From assembly GCF_015732285.1 (NCBI RefSeq), contig NZ_WIQU01000051.1, positions 1 to 38,062 of the forward strand: a stretch of DNA of 38,062 bases, given 5' to 3'. This DNA comes from Pectinatus frisingensis. GTDB taxonomy: Bacteria > Bacillota > Negativicutes > Selenomonadales > Selenomonadaceae. The notes under the pieces were generated by a model. It worked only from the letters and a program-made list of their open reading frames with translations. It was not told where the DNA came from and did no database searches. The position numbers and the translations under genes were made by a program. The number at the start of each line of letters is the position of its first letter. Position 1 is the stretch's first letter. Shown in pieces: positions 24,496 through 34,800 of this stretch.

Positions 24496-25811
24496 GTACT
24501 GAAGACGAAAGAACAAAGCTGTATAACGAAGTTTGGAGCGAGCCGGTAACTACCGTAGCAAAGCGTTATGGGATTTCCGACAACGGTCTGCGCAAACGCT
24601 GCATCAATCTGCAAATTCCTCTGCCGCCGCTCGGCTATTGGGCTAAAGTGAAGGCCGGAGCCAAGGTGTCGAAGCCCGAATTGCCGGTAGTGAAAGCCAA
24701 AGAGGAGAGCATTGTTTTAAGAAATACGAAACATGAGCATGAAATGGAATTTATCGATATCAGTGCCCAACCAACAGAAGAATTGAAAAAGCTCGATGGG
24801 CTTGACGTGTTTACACCCCGCTCCCGGGAAGCGTTTGAAAAGTGGTGCGGGAAGATCCATGTTCCGAAAAAAGTCGACCCGTTTCATCATCTGATTATTG
24901 AATATCAAAAGGAAATTGAATATCGGAAGGTGCGCAACAGGGAGCATCAGTTCCGTGATATGTTCCAGTTCGGGGACGTGGCGTTCTTTCCCAAAGTACA
25001 ATACCGCCCTGATCACATGGTCTTGCCGATCAAGGTGTCCGACAGACAGAGCAATCGGGCCTGCCGGATCGTTGACGCGCTTATAAAAGCGGTAGAAGAG
25101 CTGGGCGGTAAGGTTAAGGTTGAAAGTCCGCATTATAACCAACGAGAAGCTGCCGACTGTGCCAGTATTAATTTATTTAAAAACTCCTTTTCATTTCAGG
25201 TGAAAGAAGCGATGGCAAAACGACGGGCCGTCATCGCCGATATGCCGTCCGAAAACATGGTTCACGAATTTAGGCCCATGTATGAAAGAGTGTTCACCGG
25301 CAAGCTGGAAATTGAATTCAAGCAAATTTCTGATTACTGGGAAAAAGACAAGATGGAGCGGGTCTTAGCCCTTGCTGATTTTGCCGAGGCATCTTTAGAA
25401 GAACAATTGGGCGAGGTATTCAAGTGGATGGTCAAGACCGCCCAGGAGGCAAAAATTGCATGGGTCATACAGAACAGGGAAGAGGAAATAAGGGAAAGGG
25501 AACGGGAACGTCAGCGCGCAATTGAAGAAGAAAGACAGAAAGAGCTGCAGACGATCCAGGCCATGGAAAAACGCCAGAAGCAGTTGGTCGAGAACATCGA
25601 GCAACAGATGGCCGGCTGGTTTAAAGCGCAGAAACTTCGTAAATATGCCGATGAGATTGAGGCCTATGCAAAACAGGTTGTGGACCTTGAGGCAAAAAAA
25701 TCGCTGGATAGATATGTTCAATTGGTTAGAAGAAAGGCGGAAAAAAACGATCCGATTGCCGAAATCGTCCAGGAGATCAAAGCAATAGGGGTAAAGACAG
25801 AGTTTCCTTAA
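24492..25811 (+). CDS. HTH-containing coiled-coil protein, second gene of a coupled pair
   Basis: The 439-residue protein starts with an HTH (RTKLYNEVWSEPVTTVAKRYGISDNGLRKRCINLQIPLPPLGYWAKVKAG, residues about 7-56). I have seen this LYxEVW...PPxGYWAK signature in uncharacterised proteins of many bacteria. The middle is mixed alpha/beta. Residues about 320-400 are a strongly charged single helix or coiled coil (REERERERQRAIEEERQKEL type). It overlaps the preceding gene by 4 bases, and an AAGGATGAG inside that gene serves as SD. The pair in a defence-type island suggests a two-component system with a DNA-binding subunit; function unknown. Confidence 0.65.
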   Translation: MSTEDERTKLYNEVWSEPVTTVAKRYGISDNGLRKRCINLQIPLPPLGYWAKVKAGAKVSKPELPVVKAKEESIVLRNTKHEHEMEFIDISAQPTEELKKLDGLDVFTPRSREAFEKWCGKIHVPKKVDPFHHLIIEYQKEIEYRKVRNREHQFRDMFQFGDVAFFPKVQYRPDHMVLPIKVSDRQSNRACRIVDALIKAVEELGGKVKVESPHYNQREAADCASINLFKNSFSFQVKEAMAKRRAVIADMPSENMVHEFRPMYERVFTGKLEIEFKQISDYWEKDKMERVLALADFAEASLEEQLGEVFKWMVKTAQEAKIAWVIQNREEEIRERERERQRAIEEERQKELQTIQAMEKRQKQLVENIEQQMAGWFKAQKLRKYADEIEAYAKQVVDLEAKKSLDRYVQLVRRKAEKNDPIAEIVQEIKAIGVKTEFP

Positions 25812-26110
25812 GATTAGCCTTATAGATGTGGATGTTTCTTTATTTGTTGTCTGTACGGTGAATTAAATTTGTAGCCGTTGTTTCCCTTTATCACTCCTCC
25901 ATGCATTTGGAGTGCATGGTGTTGAACGGAAATAGCTACTTGAAATATTTCTTTGATAAATTATTGATAAAAATTTTTTGGTTTTTGCTTAAATAAATTT
26001 ACGAAAGGTAATATGTAATTAGGTTAATATATTATATAGCCACTGGGTTATAAATAGTCACAACTAACCATATTGGGATTGCCAAATAGTAATTAATCGG
26101 TAATCTCAAT
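25812..26110. other. AT-rich gap of about 300 bases, no gene
   Basis: The gap contains a short hairpin CCATGCA (25899-25905) / TGCATGG (25913-25919) without a T-tract, runs of A/T near 25970-26040, and the left arm of the larger hairpin described separately. The N-terminal part of the truncated YhcG gene that should be here is absent. Confidence 0.5.
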
Positions 26111-26122
26111 ATGGTTTATTTA
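26068..26122 (+). terminator. 16-bp stem hairpin followed by T-rich tract
   Basis: CCATATTGGGATTGCC (26068-26083) and GGTAATCTCAATATGG (26099-26114) pair over 16 bp with two G-T wobbles, followed by TTTATTTATTTAA. It looks like an intrinsic terminator, or the end of a small inserted element. It overlaps the apparent start codon of the truncated YhcG frame, which argues that this start is not native. Confidence 0.45.
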
Positions 26123-26944
26123 TTTAACATTAAATTTTCCTCCTTGGCGAAGGGCTATTCTGTTCGCAATTTAAAATATATGGCAAAGCTTGCAACTGTA
26201 TTTCCAGATGCTGTAATTGTGCAAGAGGTACTTGCACAATTGCCATGGTATCAAAATATTGCTCTTTTGGACAAAATAAAAGATCGAGACATTCATATAT
26301 GGTATGCGAGAAAAGCCATTGAAAATGGCTGGTCGCGTAATGTTTTGGTGCATCAAATCGAGAGTAAGCTTTATGAACGGCAGGTGATTGCTGATAAGGT
26401 TTCGAATTTCGATCATCGTCTACTGGCTCTGCAGAGCGAGCTAGCACAGCAGACAATGAAAGATCCCTATATATTTGACTTTATAACCTTTAAGGAAGAT
26501 ATGATTGAAAGAGATGTTAAGGAAGCGCTGGTCAAAAATGTTACCCGGCTGCTTTTAGAACTGGGAAAAGGTTCTGCATTTTTGGGAAACCAATATCACC
26601 TTAATGTTGGTAGAGACGACTTTTACATAGACCTGCTTTTTTACAATCTGAACCTTCGTTGTTATGTTGTCATTGAATTGAAGACAGGCGCATTTAAACC
26701 GGAATATGCGGGCCAATTAAATTTTTATCTGTCAGCAGTTGATGGGATGCTTAAAAAAGAAATAGATAATCATTCCATTGGCCTTTTGCTTTGTAAGAGC
26801 AAAAATGATTTGGTTGCTGAATATTCTCTAAAGGATATGAGCAAGCCAATCGGTGTGAGTGAATATAGAGTTACTAGTGATCTTCCAGAGAAATTAAAGG
26901 AACAACTACCATCTATTGAGGATATCCAGAGTCGAATGAAATAA
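26111..26944 (+). pseudogene. YhcG/DUF1016-family PD-(D/E)XK nuclease, 5'-truncated
   Basis: From residue about 16 the frame matches the YhcG (DUF1016) family: GYSVRNLKYMAKLATVFPD, VLAQLPWYQNIALLDK, WYARKAIENGWSRNVLVHQIES, then the C-terminal nuclease with FYIDLLFYNLNLRCYVVIELKTG (Asp174, Glu189, Lys191) and PEYAGQLNFYLSAVDG. Family members usually carry some 50-60 more residues at the N-terminus, ahead of the G-x-S-x-RNLxxM motif. Here these are replaced by MVYLFNIKFSSLAK, read from a hairpin with no SD. The nuclease core is intact but translation is unlikely. YhcG proteins often accompany restriction or retron-like defence genes. Confidence 0.8.
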
Positions 26945-27060
26945 TGCTCTTTGGGACTATATCTGTAAGGTAGGCGGAATCAAATTGAATGTTTTACAGC
27001 TTTCAGTTCTTGGTATGAACAGGAGAAGTATCACCGAGCAGATAAAAATTGGTTATGAGA

Positions 27061-27099
27061 ATTCAACAGGGGTCCATTATGGACCCCTGTTGAATTTTA
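27061..27099. repeat. Palindromic repeat copy 3, 17-bp perfect arms
   Basis: ATTCAACAGGGGTCCAT (27061-27077) and ATGGACCCCTGTTGAAT (27079-27095) are perfect inverted copies around one T, followed by TTTAAC. The core GGGGTCCATWATGGAC is shared with 12912 and 14388. It lies in the 249-base gap after the YhcG remnant. The rest of that gap has no supported gene. Confidence 0.75.
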
Positions 27100-27193
27100 A
27101 CATAAACAAAAATATAATAAAGAGAGATACATATGTAGTGATATAGATTATATTTTTGTTGGCCCATATTGGATGTCTTGTATGTTAAGATAG

Positions 27194-28438
27194 GTGGCCA
27201 TTAAGAAAGGGACGAGTTTTTTGTTGGAAATCAAGCAATTTGGAGATTGGAAAACAAGAAATACGATAAAAGACATGATGGGAGTAAAGGCATATTCAAA
27301 AGATAATGAATGGTATTTCGCTATTGATGAAAATATTATTGATTTTTCTGCAATGAAAGCTTTACTCCCTTCGGCAGAGTATCAGAAACTTTGTTTTCTT
27401 CAAGCCAAGAAAATAGAATTTGCAGAGTTGTTCAAGGATATTTCAAAAATCACTGAATTTCCCAAAAGAAAATATGTTGTGGTTGGAGATGTAGATTCAA
27501 TATATACTCTTTCTGATAAGCTGAGTATGTGTATTCTTATTGATGAACACAATACAAAAAGAACATTAGCTGTTATATTGAAACAGCCATTAGAGACAGA
27601 TGATTTGAAAGAAAAGCGTATTAGAGTTATTGGGGAATTAGGAATGTATTCTCCTTATGCAAGATTTCAATTAGAAAATATTTCTGAACTTGAAATTATT
27701 GGACCATGTTCTAGACTTGTTGAGTATGAGGACTATACTCAACAATATAAATCTTATTTTAAAGAAGCTGAGCAACAAAAAGAGTTTTCCTTTGAGTTCG
27801 TAAAGCTTGGTGTTATAAGTAACAGAAAATCTCAAGGGTATCAAGATTTTTTGAAGCACTTGAAAAAATCAACGATTGCACAAGAAAACATTATTTTGGA
27901 AGATATTAAAATGACACATGAAAATATCATCGCTAGCATAAAAAAGCTGAATGATGAAAACGAATGCCAAGGTATTTGTATTATTCGTGGTGGGGGCAAT
28001 CCAGAAGAATTGATTGAATTTAGTAAACCTGCTTTGCTAGATACAATAATAGCGTCAAAGCTTCCGATTATTACAGGAGTAGGCCATGTAATGGATCTTG
28101 CTTTATGCGACTATATTGCAGATTACAATGCCGGAACTCCTACTGGTGTGGCCGAGTATTTTAATTATTTAGTAGGGAAGAAAGCTGCTAATGAAAAAGC
28201 AAAAACTAAAGATACTGCTATTCAGTTTATCCGTGAAAAGAAAAAACATGCAGATGAAGAGCTCAAAGATTTAGAAATAAAGTATCAAAAGTTAGCAGAA
28301 GAGAATGCATTTTTGGAATATGAAAATAGTATACTTCAACAAGAAAATAACCAGCTTCAAACAAAATTAAATGAGGCCCACCAGAATCAGAAAAAAGTTA
28401 GTGCTTTTGGATTGATTGGAAAACTTTTTAGATTTTAA
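27194..28438 (+). CDS. Exonuclease VII large-subunit-like (XseA-like) protein with C-terminal coil
   Basis: This 414-residue relative of XseA has an OB-fold N-terminal region (about 93-170: YVVVGDVDSIYTLSDKL..., IRVIGELGMYSPYARFQLENI) and the catalytic-core signature: LGVISNRKSQGYQDFLKHL, ICIIRGGGNPEELIEFSKP (262-279) and IITGVGHVMDLALCDYIADYNAGTPTGVAEYF (292-323). The usual GHExD appears as GHVMD (His298, Asp301). The XseB-binding helices are replaced by a leucine-zipper-like coil (about 352-400). No xseB gene is adjacent. It may act as a specialised nuclease in defence. The GTG at 27194 lacks an SD; a TTG at 27221 with AAAGGGA 8 bases upstream is a good alternative. Confidence 0.75.
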   Translation: MAIKKGTSFLLEIKQFGDWKTRNTIKDMMGVKAYSKDNEWYFAIDENIIDFSAMKALLPSAEYQKLCFLQAKKIEFAELFKDISKITEFPKRKYVVVGDVDSIYTLSDKLSMCILIDEHNTKRTLAVILKQPLETDDLKEKRIRVIGELGMYSPYARFQLENISELEIIGPCSRLVEYEDYTQQYKSYFKEAEQQKEFSFEFVKLGVISNRKSQGYQDFLKHLKKSTIAQENIILEDIKMTHENIIASIKKLNDENECQGICIIRGGGNPEELIEFSKPALLDTIIASKLPIITGVGHVMDLALCDYIADYNAGTPTGVAEYFNYLVGKKAANEKAKTKDTAIQFIREKKKHADEELKDLEIKYQKLAEENAFLEYENSILQQENNQLQTKLNEAHQNQKKVSAFGLIGKLFRF

Positions 28439-28460
28439 CAATAAAAGAGGATTAATGATT

Positions 28461-28722
28461 TTATAAATTCCATCTTTAGTACATTTTATCTTCAGTAATT
28501 TTTACCCTGTTTTTAACTTCAGATTCATTACACCAATGGGTACCGAAATGGATGTCCTTTTCTTTTAAAATAAATTTTTTGTAAGTTGGGAAATATGAGC
28601 TGAAATGGCCTGTTTGTGTTGGTCGTTGGTGACCTGTAGAATGGGGTATGGGTGTTTTTGAAGCTTCTTTTAAAAGATTAAACTTTTTTGTTGGGATTCA
28701 TGGCGAGTATATAGTCAGATAA
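28461..28722 (-). pseudogene. Decayed copy of the relaxase 3' end
   Basis: This 260-base stretch aligns almost without gaps to 36595-36855, the 3' end of the - strand relaxase-like gene. Shared blocks include TTTATCTTCAG, TTAACTTCAGATTCATTA, CCAATGGG, AAATATGAG and GATTCATGG. Read on the - strand it keeps residues such as NESEV and EDK but has an early stop five codons before the equivalent end. Only the last 85 or so codons are present, so it is a fragment left by recombination. The rest of the 420-base gap 28439-28858 holds the tiny ORF described next. Confidence 0.8.
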
Positions 28723-28794
28723 AATAAGAGTATGAAAAAAAGTCTGGATGGGTCTTCTATGATAAAATAAAATTCATAGGAGGCCTAATTTATT

Positions 28795-28839
28795 ATGGCG
28801 AGAAAGAAAAAATCATATCGAATTGACAGTACCTATTGA
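28795..28839 (+). CDS. Fourteen-codon ORF before the Avs-like gene
   Basis: ATG at 28795 with AGGAGG 10 bases upstream encodes MARKKKSYRIDSTY, ending 19 bases before the next start. CTATG (28757-28761) and CATAG (28775-28779) form a short stem just ahead of the SD. It may be a leader peptide of the Avs-like gene or the decapitated start of a lost recombinase/transposase; neither is proven. Confidence 0.35.
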   Translation: MARKKKSYRIDSTY

Positions 28840-28858
28840 AATATAAGGAGGATAAGAT

Positions 28859-31800
28859 ATGAGTAATCCAACGGCTGGGATAGGTGATCCTTATTGGTAT
28901 GAGTGGTCTATCGGCCTATTATATATTGTGGATATGTTGAATCCAGATAACGGGATAAAATCGGTTACATTACAGTCAACTAGTGTACAAGGATTAGACG
29001 ATGTTGTAATTAATTATTCAAATGGTGTTACTAGATGTATTCAAATTAAACATTCGCGTGTTGGAGATACGCTTACTTTTGGTGATCTTGTTTCAAAAAC
29101 GGACGAAAAAGAACCGTTACTAAAAAGTCTAGCAAACGCTTGGAAAGAAGCAAAAGAAAAGTGGCAACAATGTGAGCCCATTTTATTTACCAATAGACTG
29201 GCTGGCACCCGCTCCTCAACAGTAAAATCTGAAGATGATGAAAAACATAAAAGACCAGCTTTGTCTACATTTTGGGAACATCTTCAACAAGAGATTGAAC
29301 AAAAGGAAGGAATGGGTTTAATATCATTTCCTCCAGATTGGCAGCAAGCCTGGGGAGAATGGTATGAACAACTGTCAGTATTAGATGACGATAAAACAAA
29401 AGTAGAGTTTCTAAAATCATTGTCAATTGAGACGGGGCAACCGGATTTAACTGAAGTTACAGATAGGCTACTGGCTAAAATTAGCGAAACATTCGGAATA
29501 GACCAGAGGCAATCTCGGGGTATTTTAGCGTATCTTGATACTGCTTTGCGGGAATGGGCTACAACCAAAAGAGGAGTGCGGGAAGCTGTTACTCCCGAAG
29601 TGGTATATCAAAAAATAAGTCTTTCAGCGCAACATTCAGTTGGCGATCATGCCTTGCCACCACCTGCGCCATTTTTCCCAAGCAGGATGGATTTTTTAGC
29701 TCAACTTTCACAGGAACTTCTTGAAGGTCCGAATTCAATTGTCTTTTTGACAGGAAAGCCTGGAGTTGGAAAAACAAGTGTAGTAAGCGCGTTAGCGAAT
29801 CGACGGGAACCTGTTATAGATTTACGTTATCATGCTTATAAACCAATTACGCCTTCTACAAAGATTTTGCCTATTGATGTGGGGGAGACGACAAAGATAG
29901 AAGTATTGTGGGGAGATCTTCTTACTCAATTAAGAACAATATTTAAAGGCAGTCTTGCAAAATATAAAGTGCCAATTCGTAACGACTTTTTAACTTCTGA
30001 GCAGTTGCGAGAAGAAGTAATAAGATTATGCTCTATTTTAACCAGTGAGCGGCAACGACCGACTATTATTGCAATTGATGGTATTGATCATGCCGCACGG
30101 GCTGGTATTGATAAATATACATTCCTTACATCACTTATTCCTCCGGAGAATATTCCGGACGGGATACGGTTTTTAATTGTAGGACAACCACCAGAGGCTT
30201 ATCCTAAATATCCTATCTGGCTGCGAAGCAATAATCCTAAAATCACAAAATTTGAAATCAAAGGCATTACTAGACCAGATATTGAAGTACTGTTGACAGA
30301 AATAAACTCGACAATAGCTGAAGATGAATTTGATGCCGCAGTTAGAATGATTGATTATATTGCGGAAGGTAACACATTATCTGCTGTTTTTGCTGTAAAT
30401 GAAGCAAAAGATTGTGCTAGTGTGGAAGAACTTCAAGTTAGACTGAGTGAAAGAAAGTTAAGCCATGGAATAACTACTTATTATGATACAATCTGGCAGG
30501 CAGCCTTAGCGAAAATAGAAACCCGATTTCCATTTATAAGTTATCGACTAGCTGGATGTCTTTCTCTTTATGGAGAGCGGCTTACAGGGAAAGCATTAAA
30601 CGGTATTTTTAATGACTATAATTTGCCCGCATCAGATTGGGCAAATCTATTAAGAGCAATTCGTCCGCTGGTGCAGGAAAAACAGGGCGAATTTTATGTT
30701 ACTCACAATGATGTCAGAGTACATCTTTTAAAACAGGTTCAGGCTGAACCTGAGCGCCTTAGAGAAATCGCTGCGGCTATCGCAAAGTACTACATAGCGG
30801 AAAATGATAAAACACAATTACGGCACACCAATCTTTTCGAGCTTCTTGAGTTAGCGGAAATGGTTGAACAGCAAGCACAAATTTTTACAACAGAATTTGT
30901 TATGGAAGCGGCTGCTCTCGGAAGACCGAGAAACGAATTAGTGGGCCAATGCCAGAAAGCTCTTAACGCTGTTCTTACTACAAATAATTGGGATTTACTA
31001 CATACGCTTACCTGTGCATTAACTAGTTTAAACCAACTCTTTAAAACGGTGGATATTACAGAAGGAGACTTTGAATTTGTATCGGACATTCCTCCCATCT
31101 TGTTGTCGGAAGGAACGGTTCCGCGGATTGAGATGTGGGATTTTGAAATGGTGGAAGGGGCATTTAATGATATTTGGCGATTGATTGAGTGTCGGGAGTT
31201 ACACCGAGCAAAGGGGATTATATATCGATGGTTTAACGGTATATCGCCTGTCAAATTAGGCGATATACTTTTACCTCAGACAATGGAAGAAGGCGGCGAT
31301 CATGAAAATATAGATAATAGGACAGTTGCATTATTTAAGTTATGGGGCCGTATTAGTCAGCACACCGGATTTAGCTGGACCATTAAACAAAAGGACATTG
31401 AACGAGAGAATTTAAGTGAATTTGAAAAACAAGTAGTAGCGCATTTCTTTAGCGGTTACTTAGATGAGGGAGCCCGTTTAGGGGGCGCAATGAGATGGAT
31501 CAGGACTTTGAGAAAAACGATTATCTATTTTCAGCATGATCTTGAAAAGATAATGCATCTCTTTGCAAAACAAAGACGTTGGTGTGAAATCGCAATTACT
31601 TTGAAAGTGTTAAGTGATCGGCGGGAGAATTGGGATCTTTCTTTTAAAGTTAATGCTGCTACTTGGGCACTGTTTATTAACCGAGCTAAACTTAATAAAA
31701 TTTGGGTGGATCCAATAATCGCAAATGGTTTTACGGTATTTGATGGTTATTCTAACCGTTACACTGCAGAACATGGTTATTTAGTTGCGGCAGTAAGTTT

Positions 31801-34800
31801 TGTTTTAGGATGGACGCAGCCGCAACGCGAAAGTGCTGGCATCAGCCAAGAGGGGGTCACTTCTTATTTTAGCCAAAGTAGAGATAAACGGTCTCGGGAG
31901 CATTTGGCTGTGCTATTGAATGCGACTGCAATGACTGGACGATGGTTACGCAGCCTAATAACTAGAGGGCCTGTTTTTGCTGCCAATGTAGTTACCGCTA
32001 ACCAACTAGTCATCATTTTAACGGCGCTACTTGCTCGTCGATCACCGAATGAAAGCATATGGGACAGCAAACAGATTACGGCGCTGATATTTGAGATGAT
32101 AATAGAGATATCTGGAAAAGTTGGAGGCCCGCATGCATATGAGGTGTTTAAATTTGTTAAGTGCTCTATTTCCAGTTATCCAGTTGATTTTAGGCTCAAG
32201 CTATTCTGGTCTTATCTAGAAGATCGAGGGGAGTATGACCTGCTTGAGCAGTGGATAAATCATTGGCTTGGTCCAACAGGTGCAGTTTGGCATGAAGATA
32301 TTAGTGACCGTTATAGCATAATCAACACTTTTGTTGAGGTCGCAAGTAATCCGAGATGGCAACCGTATGTAAATGAAGCCAATGAGAAGATGAGATGGAG
32401 TTTTATAAGTTACAGCAATCATAAAGAGTATATTCTTTATGATTTGTTGGAGTGGTATGAACAGTTAGCGAAGGTTAGGCCAGATGTTTGGGAAAATCAG
32501 GGTGCTAAGCTGCTTGCAATATCTCAAGTAGTTTCTCAAATTGGCGATAATCGAGCTTCCGAATATATTGAAGCTGCTGTGGTATCCTCGGCCGCAAAAT
32601 GTGGGGTTAATTCCCTGTGGAGAATAGTTGTAGCCGAAGGTAAGGATAGAGCGTGGCTAGAGAATCCGAGCATTATTGCTGATGGTATTATCAGTTTGTT
32701 GGAAGATGGTAGAGTATGTGAGAAAGATTTGCTTAGCTTTTGGTCTTTAGGGATTGGTTGTTTTAGCTGGCAACAAGAATATGACCGGTGTTATCTCAAG
32801 GATTTACGAACAGCAATTCAGCTTGCGGCTGAGCGATTGGATTTTAATATTGAAAAAAGAATAGATCAGTTGGGAAAATGCGACTTCTTTGATAAAGATC
32901 AGTATGAACATTACCGCCTACCTGGACGATGGTTCAGGAGGGGAGAGGTGGGAAGTAGTGACGAAGAATTACCCAAACTATTTCAAGCTCTTGAAGCAAT
33001 TCCATTAGCAGAAGCAATAAGTTACTTATATAGGAGAAAACAAAGTAAAGAAAGCTATGGTGGCCATATTTGGCATGGCATTGCTCATTGTGCGCAACGA
33101 CTAAAAACAGAGAAACCGGAAAATTATGCAATGCTACTGAAACAATTATTTGATTTGCTTAAATCGCGCGAAGATATTTATCCCTGGGGAAGATATGATA
33201 GTGCAGACGTTGCTTATAAAGCGCTAATTCCAATGCTTGATGAGCAACAACGGTGGAGTATTGTTCAGGACGTGGTTAACCGCATTACTGATGAACCCGA
33301 TTCTGCTATTTGGCTAGACGCTACCACACAAAATTTAAATCAGCTTATTTTTGAAAGAGCAAAGTTGGTTGGAATAGAAGCGTGGCTTAAAGGAGTAGAT
33401 AATCTTCTCAATATGCATGAGCGTTGGATTACTGGCAATGGTTTCCTACCGGAGGGGGTACGTATTGAGGTTCCGAGCAGTTCGGCAGAAGGAATACCGC
33501 AAACATGGGCACAGCTCGCAGTACGTTGTGCAGTTGGGCGGATGGTATCTAATTTAGGCTCTTGGACTGAAGCAGCGCTAAGAGGCTTATGGGCATTGGC
33601 GCAAGTTTCACCCAATGATTTAGGCTACCTATTGGATATTTGGGATGATTTTGATAATCGGCAGAAGGAATGGGTGCTAGTATTAGTAGAAAGAATCGTG
33701 ACAATATCAGAAGAAACATATGAGATATTTCGACCTATTGTAGAGGAATGTTATAACGGATATGATTTGCAATTAAAACTGCAGGCTTGGGTTATTTTGC
33801 AAAGACGCGAGATGGTAAACTATAAACCATGTCCTGAATGGCTGCTTCCTAAACATCCTGAACATGAAAAGATCATGCAATTATCGTTAATTGGTGAAAC
33901 CGGTTTGCCTAGAATACCTAGTCAGCAGCACGGTGATATGCAGCTAATTCGTAGTTTCCAGACCGTCACCAGTATTCTGCGACGGTTAGAAGCCGCTACT
34001 TATGATGACTTGACAGATGTGGAAAAGCGATTCACAGCTTATATAAAAAAGTATGGCATTGGAAATAGGGTGAAAACTGAGAACGTATCTGGTAATTACG
34101 GTGATATGATATTAACTTTTTCACCAGAACTAGAAATATTAATGAAAATACTTTATTGCCAAATGTATAAACAACGGTGGTCCGATATACCCTTAGTTCG
34201 CATTGCACAAGCGTTGCTTCATAGTGATGAGCCATTTATTTTATTCAATATTCCTCGCAAGGTAAACAGTACACTTTCATGGCCAGCCGATGAAGAACTT
34301 GAAAAGATACTGTTAGATTCAGGTAAGGCGCGCGAGTGCTTCCTTGAGATTTTAAATTGTGGGCTGGATGACAACACAATGCTACTGGGAGGAGAGCTAT
34401 TTTTATATAGCCGACAAAATGATGTTCGGGTAACTTATAATATCGGCTTAACTGATAAAGCGACTCAACCACCAAAAAAAAGGCGTTCGACGTTTAGTGG
34501 AAGATCATTTGCCTTTTATTATCCTGAGCGCTTTGATCCTTATGAAAGCGATGATGAGGAGTTGCCTACTGAGGTTACAGTACAGTCTGGTGGAATTTGC
34601 TATTTTATATACCAGCAAATATTGAGTTATCCATCAATTGATTTAAGTGCCCTATTTGATTGGCATCCGGATATTAAAAATCCCACTATTTTTATTCAAA
34701 ATGAGGAGGTTGTCGCCTGGTATGAGTGCCTGCATGGACCTATGAGACAGATACTTCAGGATCGATTTTATCGGCAACCTATTTTGCATCGGTGGGTATG

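Noticed and set aside
26945-27060. Protein-like codons (ECFTAFSSWYEQEKYHRADKNWL) after the YhcG remnant
   Set aside because: No start codon or SD, short, and no recognised family. Possibly a remnant, but not supportable.
27061-27095. Large palindrome as the end of an insertion sequence
   Set aside because: There is no transposase or matching opposite end, and the core recurs after other genes in shorter form, which fits a site or terminator better.
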